A stretch of DNA of 64,000 nt, from contig JAFGHR010000059.1 in assembly GCA_016930015.1 (NCBI GenBank), positions 38,226 to 102,225 of the forward strand, in the 5' to 3' direction. Shown here piece after piece: positions 35,892 through 44,607 of this stretch. This DNA comes from Anaerolineae bacterium. Its GTDB lineage: Bacteria; Chloroflexota; Anaerolineae; Aggregatilineales; Aggregatilineaceae. Position numbers and translations under genes: made by a program. The notes below the pieces were generated by a model. That model did not search any database and had not been told where the DNA came from. It worked only from the letters and a program-made list of their open reading frames with translations. Numbering within the stretch: the first letter of the stretch is position 1; every line of letters starts with the position of its first letter.

Positions 35892-36089
35892 TTACGCTGA
35901 ATCTATTTCAGTGATATTGTCCCAGGGCATCAGGTATTGCTCGACGTTATTGCCTTGCTGACGTAACTGGTATCGGTGGCATTTGCGGAATTCGCCACGA
36001 CAGTACCGTTTAAGCATCATGTCCCAGTCCTGCTGCCCAAATTGTTCGGCAATTGGGCACTGTTCAACGAAATCGCATTGTTTAGCCAT
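35892..36089 (-). CDS. Small four-cysteine protein
   Basis: The 65-residue protein has cysteines in QCDFVEQCPIAEQF (spaced C-x5-C) and in KRYCRGEFRKCHRYQL (C-x6-C). Its pattern resembles the small conserved proteins with a CPF...KRYCxGxxxxCxRY signature that occur singly or fused to sensory and regulatory domains in many bacteria. The four cysteines would suit a zinc or iron-sulfur site. The family resemblance is from memory of the pattern. It stands alone, convergent with gyrA and divergent from crcB. The function is unknown. Confidence 0.6.
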   Translation of the reverse strand: MAKQCDFVEQCPIAEQFGQQDWDMMLKRYCRGEFRKCHRYQLRQQGNNVEQYLMPWDNITEIDSA

Positions 36090-36310
36090 ATTATGAGACC
36101 CCTGAAGCTTAGAATAGCGAGTTTGCTAACGAGTTGACTATAGTATATTGATGCCCGCTCAAAATCACATAAAATTTTCGTGAAAAAAGTGATTATGTTG
36201 GTTGACGGTTGACAGCCAGGGGTGTTGTTTTGTATGCTTGGGTGCGTTCTTCTCACTGCCTGCTTCCGGGCAGATGGTTTTTGCGCTCCAAAAAGGATAC
36301 AACAACGCTG

Positions 36311-36688
36311 ATGACTCAACGAATTCTGTTTGTGGCACTGGCGGGCGCCGTTGGAACCACTGCCCGCTACGGTTTGGGTGGATTGGTGCAGCATTATACC
36401 GGTAGTGATTGGCCGTGGGGTACGCTGGCAGTCAACGCGCTTGGCTGTTTTTTGTTTGGGCTGGTGTGGACGCTGGCCGACGAACGGATGGTGATCGACA
36501 AAGACGCCGAAATCATCATGCTGGGTGGATTCATGGGGGCGTTCACGACATTTTCCACGTTTATTTTTGACACGCATGGTTTTATGCGTGAGGCACAATG
36601 GCTGCTGGCGACCGGTAATATCCTGGTTCAAACCCTGATCGGGCTGGCGTTTTTAGGGCTGGGGACGCTGGCGGGCCGCCTGATGTAA
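36311..36688 (+). CDS. crcB: Fluoride exporter channel CrcB/Fluc
   Basis: The product is 125 residues from ATG 36311; an upstream extension of the frame is not homologous. Fluc forms antiparallel dimers that let fluoride leave the cell. Typical motifs are GAVGTTARYGLGG in span 1, the pore Asn and Gly in TLAVNALGCFLFG, and GGFMGAFTTFSTFIFDTHG, whose Phe and Thr/Ser residues line the F- path and whose Gly bends the broken helix. An AAAAAGGA Shine-Dalgarno lies before the start. No fluoride riboswitch is recognisable upstream. Confidence 0.93.
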   Translation: MTQRILFVALAGAVGTTARYGLGGLVQHYTGSDWPWGTLAVNALGCFLFGLVWTLADERMVIDKDAEIIMLGGFMGAFTTFSTFIFDTHGFMREAQWLLATGNILVQTLIGLAFLGLGTLAGRLM

Positions 36689-36724
36689 CCATCATTCCTC
36701 CGTAATATCCTCTACTTGTGTGAT

Positions 36725-36757
36725 CCCCGGTTCGCCCCATCATTTCGCCGGGGTTTT
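36725..36757 (+). terminator. Terminator after crcB
   Basis: CCCCGG (36725-36730) pairs with CCGGGG (36748-36753), followed by TTTT. Confidence 0.6.
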
Positions 36758-37049
36758 GCGGGTGTGTTCCTCACCGGTCATCGTGTGTTATTTCTGTTGG
36801 CAGGCCAGGGCCGGTTGGCGTTATTTGGTTTCCACTAATAACCAGATCAATGATATGCTATGGACATAAGGGGGGCGTGCATAAACGCTGGTCTTTGGGA
36901 ACATTTTCCTGACATGTCGAAAAATCAGCATTTGTTTGCAGGAAAACCCATTACGTGATCGGCGGTGGTTTGCAGGGTGTGTGGTAGGTGTTTGTCGCGG
37001 ATAATGTGGAGTGCCGGCTAAATTTTTTCGTGGAAAGAGGGTCACATTT
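36758..37049. other. Intergenic region upstream of the NeuB-like gene
   Basis: About 290 bases, AT-richer than the genes. It must hold the promoter for the NeuB-like gene; GATAAT near 37000 is a possible -10. No frame here resembles a protein and I see no RNA fold. Confidence 0.3.
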
Positions 37050-38105
37050 ATGGAATCCGTTCAGATTGGCGAAAAGCAGATCGGTCCCGGTCATCCAGCT
37101 TACGTTATCGCAGAAGCCGGAGTCAATCACAAGGGCAGCCTGGAAGCCGCCAGGCGCATGATTGATGAGGCAAAACGCGCTGGCGCAGATGCTATCAAAT
37201 TCCAGACGTATAAGGCGGATAAACTGGTTACCCGGAATGCACCGCGCTATTGGGATGATCCCGAAGCAACCGGGACACAATACGCGGTGTTTAAGCGTTC
37301 CGATCAATTTGAGGAGGACGATTACCGGGTTCTGTTTGAGCACGCCCGTGCCGTTGGGATCACCTGGCTGTCAACGGCATTTGATCTGGATGCGGTACGT
37401 TTCCTTGATGACATGGGCATGCAAGCGTTTAAGGTCGCTTCGCCTGATTTGACGAACTACCCGCTGCTGAAGGCTGTCGCCAAAACTGGCAAGCCCGTCA
37501 TTCTGTCAACCGGCGCATCCACGCTGTCAGAAGTACACGCCTCAGTTGATTTCCTGCGGCTCAATGGCTGCCATGACGTGATTTTGCTGTACGCGGTGCT
37601 TAATTATCCGACCGCGAATCAAGACGCGCATTTGCGGCGTATTCAAACGCTACAGGCGAAGTTTCCGGCGATTCCCGTTGGGTATTCCGATCACACCATA
37701 CCCGATAACTCCGTCAGTGTGCCATTGGCGGCTGTGGTGATGGGCGCGTATGTGATTCAGAAGGGGTTTACGCTCAACCGCGCGCTTCCAGGGGATGATC
37801 ATCTCTGGTCAGTCGATCCGGTGTTGATGGCGCGGATGGTGCAGAGCATTCGTCTTGTCGAGCAGGCGTTAGGGGATCCAAATTTTGGCGTTCAGACGGG
37901 CGAGGAAGAAGCACGCCGGTTAGGCCGGCGCAGTATTGTGACGGCCCGGTTTATCCCGATGGGCAGCACGATTTCACACGATATGTTGATCATGAAACGT
38001 CCGGGGACAGGTATTTCACCGTCAGAGGTCAAGCATCTGGTGGGCCGGATAGCCACTGTGGATATCCAACCTGATACGATTATCAACTGGGATATGGTCA
38101 ACTAA
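37050..38105 (+). CDS. NeuB/SpsE-family sialic acid synthase-like protein with SAF domain
   Basis: The product has 351 residues from ATG 37050 (AAAGAGGG upstream). The TIM barrel begins AYVIAEAGVNHKGSLEAARRMIDEAKRAGADAIKFQTYKAD, the hallmark of synthases that join PEP to an N-acetylated sugar. The metal motif YSDHT is present. The second metal-binding block, normally like EKHFT, reads VIQKGFTLNR, so the His is Gly. A C-terminal SAF (antifreeze-like) domain follows (RSIVTARFIPMGSTISHDMLIMKRPGTGI). No neuA, neuC or other nonulosonate gene is near. It may make a different product or be inactive. Confidence 0.85.
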   Translation: MESVQIGEKQIGPGHPAYVIAEAGVNHKGSLEAARRMIDEAKRAGADAIKFQTYKADKLVTRNAPRYWDDPEATGTQYAVFKRSDQFEEDDYRVLFEHARAVGITWLSTAFDLDAVRFLDDMGMQAFKVASPDLTNYPLLKAVAKTGKPVILSTGASTLSEVHASVDFLRLNGCHDVILLYAVLNYPTANQDAHLRRIQTLQAKFPAIPVGYSDHTIPDNSVSVPLAAVVMGAYVIQKGFTLNRALPGDDHLWSVDPVLMARMVQSIRLVEQALGDPNFGVQTGEEEARRLGRRSIVTARFIPMGSTISHDMLIMKRPGTGISPSEVKHLVGRIATVDIQPDTIINWDMVN

Positions 38106-38249
38106 AACCGAGCAGTTGACATCGATCGAATCATTAGTTGATAGGAGGATTTTGGTCGGGATAGCCCAGAATACTTCGTATAGTCAATCATTGCGCCCCA
38201 CGCGGGCAGATAGAATTTGCCTGCTCGCCAACGATTTAGCTGTTCGATT

Positions 38250-38278
38250 TTCCCAACTACGACATCACCCATTATACT
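38250..38278 (+). promoter_or_regulatory. Promoter of the PPK2 pair
   Basis: TTCCCA (38250-38255) and TATACT (38273-38278) are 17 bases apart; transcription would start near 38285, about 35 bases before the first kinase gene. Confidence 0.45.
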
Positions 38279-38318
38279 GAGTTTCAAAGATTATTCATTA
38301 ATAGAAAGGAGGCCGGTG

Positions 38319-39089
38319 TTGCTGGAAATAGTGAATTTAAACCAGTCATTGAGTAACAAAGAATGGAAAGAGCGCCGCCCAGTGTACCGCCAGCGCCTGT
38401 ACGATCTCGAAAAGGCAGCGTTTGACGTGGGTATGCCAACGGTCGTCATTTTTGAGGGATGGGACGCGGCAGGGAAAGGAACCTGTGTTCAAACGCTGAC
38501 ATCGAGACTCGACCCGCGCGGTTTTACGGTCTGGCCGATTCGTGCAGCGCGGACGTATGAACAAAAACGTCCCTGGTTGTGGCGATTCTGGAACAAGCTG
38601 CCCAACTACGGTCACATGGCCATTTTTGATCGGAGTTGGTACGGACGCGTAACCGTCGAGCCGATGGAGCATGGATTATCCCGGCGCGACGTCATGCGTG
38701 CGTATACTGATATCGTGGATTTTGAACGCCTGATAGCGGTTGACGGGTACGTGCTCGTGAAATTCTTCCTGCATATCTCCAAAGAAGAACAGGCACGCCG
38801 ATTCAAAAAAATACAAAAAGACTCCTTGGAAAGCTGGCGTGTTGAACCCGAAGACCTTATACGCCACCGCCGCCACGCTGAATGGCTCCAGGCTTTTGAG
38901 GAAATGTTGGAGCGCACCGATACCAGCTTTGGCCCGTGGACGATTGTCGAGGCGACCAGTCGCGGGTTTATGCTGGACAAAGTCTACCGCACCTTGATCG
39001 CGACCATGGAAGCGCGTTTGGGTGAGCTGGACGCCGTGCCGGAGATGATCAGTGAAGCCGAAGCACAGGGAGAAGAGAGCCATGCTTGA
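38319..39089 (+). CDS. ppk2: Polyphosphate kinase 2 family protein (first of two)
   Basis: The product is about 256 residues, starting at TTG 38319 (or GTG 38316) after a perfect AGGAGG (38307-38312). The frame extends upstream but without resemblance or Shine-Dalgarno. PPK2 moves phosphate between polyphosphate and nucleotides. The Walker A is EGWDAAGKGT (~46-55), the Walker B region FDRSWYGRVTVE, and the lid contains HISKEEQARRFKK. It overlaps the second PPK2 gene by 8 bases. Class (ADP, AMP or both as acceptor) cannot be decided by eye. Confidence 0.9.
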   Translation: MLEIVNLNQSLSNKEWKERRPVYRQRLYDLEKAAFDVGMPTVVIFEGWDAAGKGTCVQTLTSRLDPRGFTVWPIRAARTYEQKRPWLWRFWNKLPNYGHMAIFDRSWYGRVTVEPMEHGLSRRDVMRAYTDIVDFERLIAVDGYVLVKFFLHISKEEQARRFKKIQKDSLESWRVEPEDLIRHRRHAEWLQAFEEMLERTDTSFGPWTIVEATSRGFMLDKVYRTLIATMEARLGELDAVPEMISEAEAQGEESHA

Positions 39090-39864
39090 AACAGTTGATC
39101 TCTCTAAGAAATTGTCACCGGAAGAGTATCAGGTGCAGTTGATCAAACTCCAGGTGCGCCTATCCAGGCTCGGTTTTCAAGTGTATCAACAGCAGCGCCC
39201 GGTGATCATCGCGTTCGAAGGGTGGGACGCGGCAGGAAAGGGGGGGGCGATCCGCCGGATCACCGAGCGTCTTGATCCACGGGGTTACGTGGTGCATGCC
39301 ATTAGTGCGCCAAGTGGGGACGACAAAGAACACCATTACCTGTGGCGTTTCTGGCGGCGTTTGCCCGAATCCGGGCAGATCGCGATTTTTGACAGGACAT
39401 GGTATGGGCGTGTGCTGGTCGAACGTGTCGAAGGATTTTGCAAGGATGACGAATGGCAGCGCGCCTATCGTGAAATCAACCAATTTGAGCGCCAGCTTGT
39501 AGACTATGGCACGATCCTGATTAAATTTTGGATGCACATCGGCGAGGAGGAACAGCTTGCGCGGTTCGAAGCGCGCCGCGATACGCCGTACAAGTCGTGG
39601 AAGCTCACGGATGAGGATTGGCGTAACCGGGACAAATGGCCTTTGTATACTGAAGCGGTGGAAGATATGCTGCTAAAAACGAGCACGACGGTTGCGCCGT
39701 GGGCAGTTGTGCCGGCCAATGACAAGTATTATGCGCGCGTGTTTGTGTTGCAGACGGTCGTTGATGCGCTTGAACGAGACCTTGACCTGTCGTTCGAAAA
39801 AAGCGATGGTCATAAAAGTAAAAATGATAACAAAAAGAAGACTGAAAAAAAGAAAAAACAGTAG
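39082..39864 (+). CDS. ppk2: Polyphosphate kinase 2 family protein (second of two)
   Basis: The product has 260 residues from ATG 39082, which lies inside the end of the first ppk2 (8-base overlap). The Walker A is EGWDAAGKGG and the Walker B region FDRTWYGRVLVE, with the lid HIGEEEQLARFEARRDTPYKSWK. It differs enough from its neighbour (WLWRFWNKLP against YLWRFWRRLP, lid residues) to suggest distinct acceptor use. The last ~25 residues are a Lys-rich tail (KSKNDNKKKTEKKKKQ) that could bind the polyanion polyphosphate or nucleic acid. Coupled translation suggests the two may form heteromers or share substrate. Confidence 0.9.
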   Translation: MLETVDLSKKLSPEEYQVQLIKLQVRLSRLGFQVYQQQRPVIIAFEGWDAAGKGGAIRRITERLDPRGYVVHAISAPSGDDKEHHYLWRFWRRLPESGQIAIFDRTWYGRVLVERVEGFCKDDEWQRAYREINQFERQLVDYGTILIKFWMHIGEEEQLARFEARRDTPYKSWKLTDEDWRNRDKWPLYTEAVEDMLLKTSTTVAPWAVVPANDKYYARVFVLQTVVDALERDLDLSFEKSDGHKSKNDNKKKTEKKKKQ

Positions 39865-39881
39865 CAGACCGGTGATCAATA

Positions 39882-39920
39882 AGCGCCCGCTGTGATGGGG
39901 TACATGTTACAGCGGGCGCT
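39882..39920. terminator. Bidirectional terminator hairpin
   Basis: A 12-base perfect stem (AGCGCCCGCTGT 39882-39893 with ACAGCGGGCGCT 39909-39920) lies between the convergent ppk2 and regulator genes. T runs on either side are poor. Confidence 0.6.
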
Positions 39921-39938
39921 CGTTGGTTGGGGGTATGG

Positions 39939-41186
39939 TTACAGCATCGATCGAATTGACTCGGATAGTGCAATGGTTTGTGGGGCAGGGCTGACATTAA
40001 GTGTTCGTTTGATCTCGGCTTCCAGACGGTCGTAGGTTTCAAGCGCAAACGAGAATTGGCCCAAGTCCCGGTAAAGCTCCATGATCGCGCGTGCCAGGTC
40101 TTCCCGCTGAGGGTTGGTCGCGGCGGCACGCAGATAGTATCCGAGCGCGTTGAGCTTATCATCCCGGTCTCGATAGATGCGAGCCAGCCCGGACAGCGCC
40201 TCGGCATACGTCATCGCCAGTTCGTCGCGGCGGTTGGTGACCCAGTCTTGGTCCATGGTGCTCAAGAAGGGGCCGTGATACAGCTCGTTGGCGTTTTGTA
40301 GTAATGTTACGGCCTGGTCCTCGCTGGCGACAGCGGCGTTCTGAACGGCTTCGGCAAACTTGAGGACATCATAATGAAGTTCCAGGTCGGGTGAAATGCG
40401 GTAGAAACCAGACCAGTAAACGGTCAGGTCGGTTTCGAGAATTTCGCTGATTTTGCGTTTGGTCACGTGAAACACGTTGGTGGCTTCACGCGTGGAGAGA
40501 TTGGGCCAGAAGGTGTTAAAAATCTCGTCACGGGTGGTCATGCCGCGGTCCACAAAATAGAAAAATAACGTGCGCGGAAGTACGCCATCCCAGTGATCGA
40601 TCAACCGGCCATTGATCAGCACGCGCCCCGGCCCTAAAGCCCGGACTTCGAGCACGGTTTGATCGGAGGACTGTGCGTAATCGAGCATCATGTTGTCCGC
40701 GTTGACGGGGAGCAGCGCGATTTTGCCTTGGATATCTTCGTGTTCGATGAGCTGCATAGGGAGCTCGCGGGCACCTAGATACACGCGGCTGTCGCCAGAC
40801 AACGCGTTTATCAACGCCACCACAAAAGGCGTAACCTCATCCTGATTAAGCATGTCGTAGGCATCCAGGATGATGCGCGGGTTGTGATGCTGTGCCAGAA
40901 CCTCGGCAATAGCCTGAGCGGCATGTTCGGGTTGGGCTGCGGTGATGTCAAGGGGTACGCGGAACTGAGCCTGTAGCGCGCGCTGAAGGTGATTAAGCAG
41001 CATGTCCAGTGTACAACTAGGCTCAGGGACAGATAGGAAAAACGTGTTGGCATCAGGCTCGTTAAGGATAACCGAGAACAGGCGGTGTTGGCCGTGGAAA
41101 TCAGGATGTAGGATAACAAGCTTTATAATAGGCTCTAGGTTATTCAACTGTTTTTGTGCCTGTACAAAGGAATTAAACGTATCCAC
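39939..41186 (-). CDS. SARP/BTAD-type regulator with ATPase-like N-terminal domain lacking a P-loop
   Basis: The 415-residue protein has three parts. Residues ~1-170 look like the ATPase module of STAND/MalT-type regulators, with a Walker-B-like RIILDAYDML but no Walker A. Residues ~180-270 match the SARP winged-helix domain (LEVRALGPGRVLINGRLIDHW, ATNVFHVTKRKISEIL). Residues ~275-415 are a helical BTAD/TPR domain (YHGPFLSTMDQDWVTNRRDELAMTYAEALSGLARIY). It should be a DNA-binding activator responding to a bound ligand or partner. It is convergent with ppk2 and its target is unknown. Confidence 0.75.
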   Translation of the reverse strand: MDTFNSFVQAQKQLNNLEPIIKLVILHPDFHGQHRLFSVILNEPDANTFFLSVPEPSCTLDMLLNHLQRALQAQFRVPLDITAAQPEHAAQAIAEVLAQHHNPRIILDAYDMLNQDEVTPFVVALINALSGDSRVYLGARELPMQLIEHEDIQGKIALLPVNADNMMLDYAQSSDQTVLEVRALGPGRVLINGRLIDHWDGVLPRTLFFYFVDRGMTTRDEIFNTFWPNLSTREATNVFHVTKRKISEILETDLTVYWSGFYRISPDLELHYDVLKFAEAVQNAAVASEDQAVTLLQNANELYHGPFLSTMDQDWVTNRRDELAMTYAEALSGLARIYRDRDDKLNALGYYLRAAATNPQREDLARAIMELYRDLGQFSFALETYDRLEAEIKRTLNVSPAPQTIALSESIRSML

Positions 41187-41615
41187 AGTAAGGTGCCTCC
41201 ACCCTGAAAAGCCGGATAGTGTGTATTTGAACTAAGGACCACTGATGATTATGTTATAAAATTAGACGTATAAGCTTTACTGTCTGCATTATACACGTAT
41301 GAGGAATTCTCCACAACTCGTGCGACAGCAGAACGTTTTGCGGGCAGTTCATAAAGCTGTTCGACGTATACGACATATTACAGGATACGCGAAATAACAT
41401 CACCGTTGTGTTAAATGTGCGTTGCCGTAAAAGCTATTTGGCGTGGAGGACGCCTGTCACAGGGCACATGTCGTGGGGATGGTCGGGATGTTTCATTAAC
41501 AAATGCTTAACTATTGATGTGTTCGCTCGAATGTAAACCATCGGAGCGGATGATCTGCAAAACGCCCTACGGTGATTCATCCGGCATTCTAAAAAACGGC
41601 GTACAGGAAAAGAGT
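41187..41615. other. Intergenic region with no supported gene
   Basis: About 430 bases between two minus-strand genes. It must hold the promoter of the regulator gene (TATAAC on the minus strand near 41257 is a weak candidate) and the end of the relA transcript; TTTTTT on the minus strand at ~41590 follows a poor stem. No frame resembles a protein. Confidence 0.3.
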
Positions 41616-43805
41616 TTATACCGCTGTGCGCCGGAACGCTTCAACGATATTCGGTAAGCGTTCGATTTTGGCCAGGATGCGGGCAATCTGTTTGACGTCA
41701 CTGATTTCCATGGTGAGTTCAAACGTGGCGATATTCTGGCGGGTGCTGATGTTGACATTGGATATGCTGATGTTTTCATCGGCGATGACGGCCCCGATAT
41801 CGCGCATCAGGCCTTCACGGTCGTAGGCGACAATCATAACCGGCACCGGGTATGACTGCTCGCTGGCCGGTGGCCAGGTCACGTTGATGATACGTTCCGG
41901 TTCGGTGGTGTTGAGGATATTCGGGCAATCCGCCCGGTGTACGGTGATCCCTTTGCCGCGGGTGATGAACCCGATGATCTGGTCACCATAGGTGGGATTA
42001 CAGCACCGGGCCAGGGTCACCAGCAGGCCGCTGGTTTCATCGATACGCATCCCTTCCGCCTCAACCGGCCTGCTGGCCCGGCTGACGGTGGGTTCCAGGA
42101 CCAATTCTGTTTCCTGGGTGTCCCGGCGTTCGGCTTCGAGCAGCCGGAAGCTGATCTGTGCACCTGTGATTTCACCGTAACCGATAGCGGCCAACAGGTC
42201 ATCGGCATTATCATAGTGGAGTTTGATGGCGATAAGGTCGCGTTGCTCGCCACTCATCCCCAGTTTACGTAGTTCGCGGTCGAGCACTTCTTTACCATCA
42301 GCAATGCTCTTGTCGCGATCGCCTCGTTTGAACCATTGTTTGATCTTGCTGCGGGCGCGTTTCGTTCTGGTGAAACCCAGATCGGCGTTAAGCCAGTCCA
42401 GGCTGGGGCCACCGCGCTTAGCGGTCAGGATTTCGATACGGTCGCCGTTTTTGATCGCGTAGTCCAGCCCGACCAACCGCCCGTTGGCTTTGGCGCCCCG
42501 GCAGCGATGCCCGACTTCCGTATGAATGTGATAGGCAAAATCGATCGGTGTGGCCCCTTCGGGCAGGTCGATGATATCGCCTTTGGGTGTAAAGGCATAG
42601 ATGCGTTCGGGGTTGATCTCGTCGATCATGCCCTCGACAAATTGATCGGCATCCAGGTCACCGAATTCTTGCTGAACGTCCTCCATCATACGGCGCACGC
42701 GTTCCAGGCGGCGTTCCAGCGCGCTGTCGCTCGAAGATTTCGAACGCCCTTCTTTATAGCGCCAATGAGCCGCGATGCCGTATTCGGCTTCTTCGTCCAT
42801 TTCCCTGGTGCGGATTTGGATTTCCAGGGTTTTGCCCTCGCTGTCCAGGACAGCAGTGTGCAGGCTGCGGTATGAATTTTCTTTCGGGGAGGAAATGTAG
42901 TCGTCAAATTCGTTCGGGATGGTATGAAAAATATTATGGGTGATGCCCAGCGCTTGATAACATTCGGGAATCGTCTTGACGATGATCCGGATGGCTCGAA
43001 TATCATAAATCTGGCTGAAAGGTAGGTTTTTCCGTTCCATTTTGCGGTAGATGCTATAAATGTGCTTGGGGCGTCCTTTGATGTCGGCTACCAGTCCCTC
43101 ACGTGCAAACTGCTCTTCGATCTGCTTGATCATGCGCACCATATAGGCTTCACGGTCAGAGCGGCGTTCGGCAATGTAAGCGGCAATCTCACGGTATCGT
43201 TCGGGGTCAAGATACCGGAATGCCAGGTCTTCCAGCTCCCATTTCATTTGCCAGATGCCCAACCGGTTGGCTACCGGGGCGAAGATTTCGAGGGTTTCGC
43301 GCGATTTTTGGGTTTGTTTGTGGGGGGGCATATAACCCAACGTGCGCATGTTGTGCAGCCGGTCGGCGAGCTTGATGAGGATCACGCGGAAGTCTGAACC
43401 CATCGCCAGGAACATTTTCCGCAGGTATTCCATTTCGCGGTTGCTGGCTTTGCTCGATCGCTTTTCGACCCCGGTGGGCAGTTGTGTCAGCTTGGAGACG
43501 CCGTCAACCAGCTCGGCGATCTTGGGGCCAAATTCGGTTTCGATGTCTTCAAGAGTTATACCGCTATCTTCGACGACATCATGCAGCAGGGCGGCGGCAA
43601 TTGTGACCGCATCCAGGCGCATATCTGCCAGGATTTTGGCGACAGCCACACAATGCACGATATATGGTTCGCCGGACTTGCGAAACTGGCCTTCGTGGGC
43701 GGATTGAGCACGTGCATAGGCGCGTTCGATCAGCGCCTGATCATTTCGTGACAGGTCAGGCAATGCGTCAAAAATGGAGCGAAAGTCAACTACGTCGGTT
43801 TGCAT
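41616..43805 (-). CDS. relA: Bifunctional (p)ppGpp synthetase/hydrolase RelA/SpoT
   Basis: The product is about 729 residues from ATG 43805. An upstream in-frame ATG at 43862 would lie on the -35 box. The hydrolase HD domain is intact (AALLHDVVEDSGITLEDIETEFG; HDxxED). The synthetase domain is also intact (KENSYRSLHTAVLDSEGKTLEIQIRTREM, with EIQIRT). TGS (IYAFTPKGDIIDLPEGATPIDFAY) and C-terminal ACT (VPVMIVAYDREGLMRDIGAV) domains follow. It is a Rel-type enzyme able to make and degrade the alarmone. It is a single gene with its own promoter. Confidence 0.96.
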   Translation of the reverse strand: MQTDVVDFRSIFDALPDLSRNDQALIERAYARAQSAHEGQFRKSGEPYIVHCVAVAKILADMRLDAVTIAAALLHDVVEDSGITLEDIETEFGPKIAELVDGVSKLTQLPTGVEKRSSKASNREMEYLRKMFLAMGSDFRVILIKLADRLHNMRTLGYMPPHKQTQKSRETLEIFAPVANRLGIWQMKWELEDLAFRYLDPERYREIAAYIAERRSDREAYMVRMIKQIEEQFAREGLVADIKGRPKHIYSIYRKMERKNLPFSQIYDIRAIRIIVKTIPECYQALGITHNIFHTIPNEFDDYISSPKENSYRSLHTAVLDSEGKTLEIQIRTREMDEEAEYGIAAHWRYKEGRSKSSSDSALERRLERVRRMMEDVQQEFGDLDADQFVEGMIDEINPERIYAFTPKGDIIDLPEGATPIDFAYHIHTEVGHRCRGAKANGRLVGLDYAIKNGDRIEILTAKRGGPSLDWLNADLGFTRTKRARSKIKQWFKRGDRDKSIADGKEVLDRELRKLGMSGEQRDLIAIKLHYDNADDLLAAIGYGEITGAQISFRLLEAERRDTQETELVLEPTVSRASRPVEAEGMRIDETSGLLVTLARCCNPTYGDQIIGFITRGKGITVHRADCPNILNTTEPERIINVTWPPASEQSYPVPVMIVAYDREGLMRDIGAVIADENISISNVNISTRQNIATFELTMEISDVKQIARILAKIERLPNIVEAFRRTAV

Positions 43806-43834
43806 GCCTTGCCTCATTTTCGAAATATTGTTTA

Positions 43835-43862
43835 AGTATAGCACTCCCAGTACACCTTGCAA
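43835..43862 (-). promoter_or_regulatory. Promoter of relA
   Basis: On the minus strand TTGCAA (43862-43857) and TATACT (43840-43835) are 16 bases apart. The start of transcription near 43828 supports ATG 43805 as the start codon. Confidence 0.65.
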
Positions 43863-43999
43863 CGTCTCTAAACTGATTTCTAACCTGGAAGGGGATAGGT
43901 TATGACAAGATTTAACAAGTTGATTACTGCTTAAAAAACCGATTTGCGTTATAGTTTTAAGTAATTACATCCTGAGTTGGAGTTGGAGGGGTTGCTTAC

Positions 44000-44494
44000 G
44001 TGAGTACAGCAAAGGTGAATAAGGCGCAGGTGACTGCGGCACCCGCCCTTACTGTGGACTGGCTGCGGTCTATCTCGGTTGTGCTGGCAATTGTGGGGAT
44101 TTTCGTGGCGGGGTACATGGCTTGGGCTGAACTAACCGGCAATGAAACTGTATGTACCGATGCAGGCAAAATTGACTGTGGGGCGGTTCAGACCAGTGTG
44201 TATGCTAAAACGTTGGGGTTCCCGGTGGCCATCCAGGGAACACTGGGCTATATCGCGATATTGGCCGTTCTGCTGCTGGAAGATCAACTGGCGATTATCG
44301 CCGCGAATGGGCGATCATTAATCGTCGGCATGACGCTCTATGGCACGATTTTTCAGATGTACCTGACATGGATAGAGGCATCTGTGCTGGACGCGTTCTG
44401 CCAGTGGTGTATCGCGTCGTCGGTGATCATTGCCGTATTATTAGTGATTGGCATTTACCGGTTTTTCGAATTTTTGCGCCCACTTCAGCGCTGA
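44000..44494 (+). CDS. Vitamin K epoxide reductase (VKOR) family protein
   Basis: The 164-residue protein starts at GTG 44000 after GGAGGGG. It has four spans. The conserved Cys pair in the first outer loop is CTDAGKIDCGAVQTSVYAK, and the active CxxC is CQWC (AFCQWCIASSVI). VKOR reoxidises a periplasmic thiol oxidase and passes electrons to quinone, replacing DsbB in Chloroflexota, actinobacteria and cyanobacteria. The anchored DsbA-like protein encoded 1 kb away on the other strand is the likely partner. Confidence 0.9.
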   Translation: MSTAKVNKAQVTAAPALTVDWLRSISVVLAIVGIFVAGYMAWAELTGNETVCTDAGKIDCGAVQTSVYAKTLGFPVAIQGTLGYIAILAVLLLEDQLAIIAANGRSLIVGMTLYGTIFQMYLTWIEASVLDAFCQWCIASSVIIAVLLVIGIYRFFEFLRPLQR

Positions 44495-44544
44495 TGTCCC
44501 CGGTCGCGTAGACGGCGTTTTCCGATGCCTGGACAACAACACAA

Positions 44545-44579
44545 AGCGGTTCCCGGTAACAGGAACCGCTTGTTTTTTT
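44545..44579 (+). terminator. Rho-independent terminator after VKOR
   Basis: AGCGGTTCC (44545-44553) pairs with GGAACCGCT (44562-44570), followed by TTGTTTTTTT. Confidence 0.85.
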
Positions 44580-44607
44580 GCGGTTTGTATAGAGAGTGCT
44601 CGCCGGT

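Noticed and set aside
36190..36310. A fluoride riboswitch before crcB
   Set aside because: The conserved GG-GATGG...CC-AACCGCT core of the crcB motif is not found in either strand; only a small CTGCCTGC/GGGCAG hairpin is present.
38102..38287. A 61-codon minus-strand frame between the NeuB-like and ppk2 genes
   Set aside because: It overlaps the ppk2 promoter, has no Shine-Dalgarno and no family resemblance.
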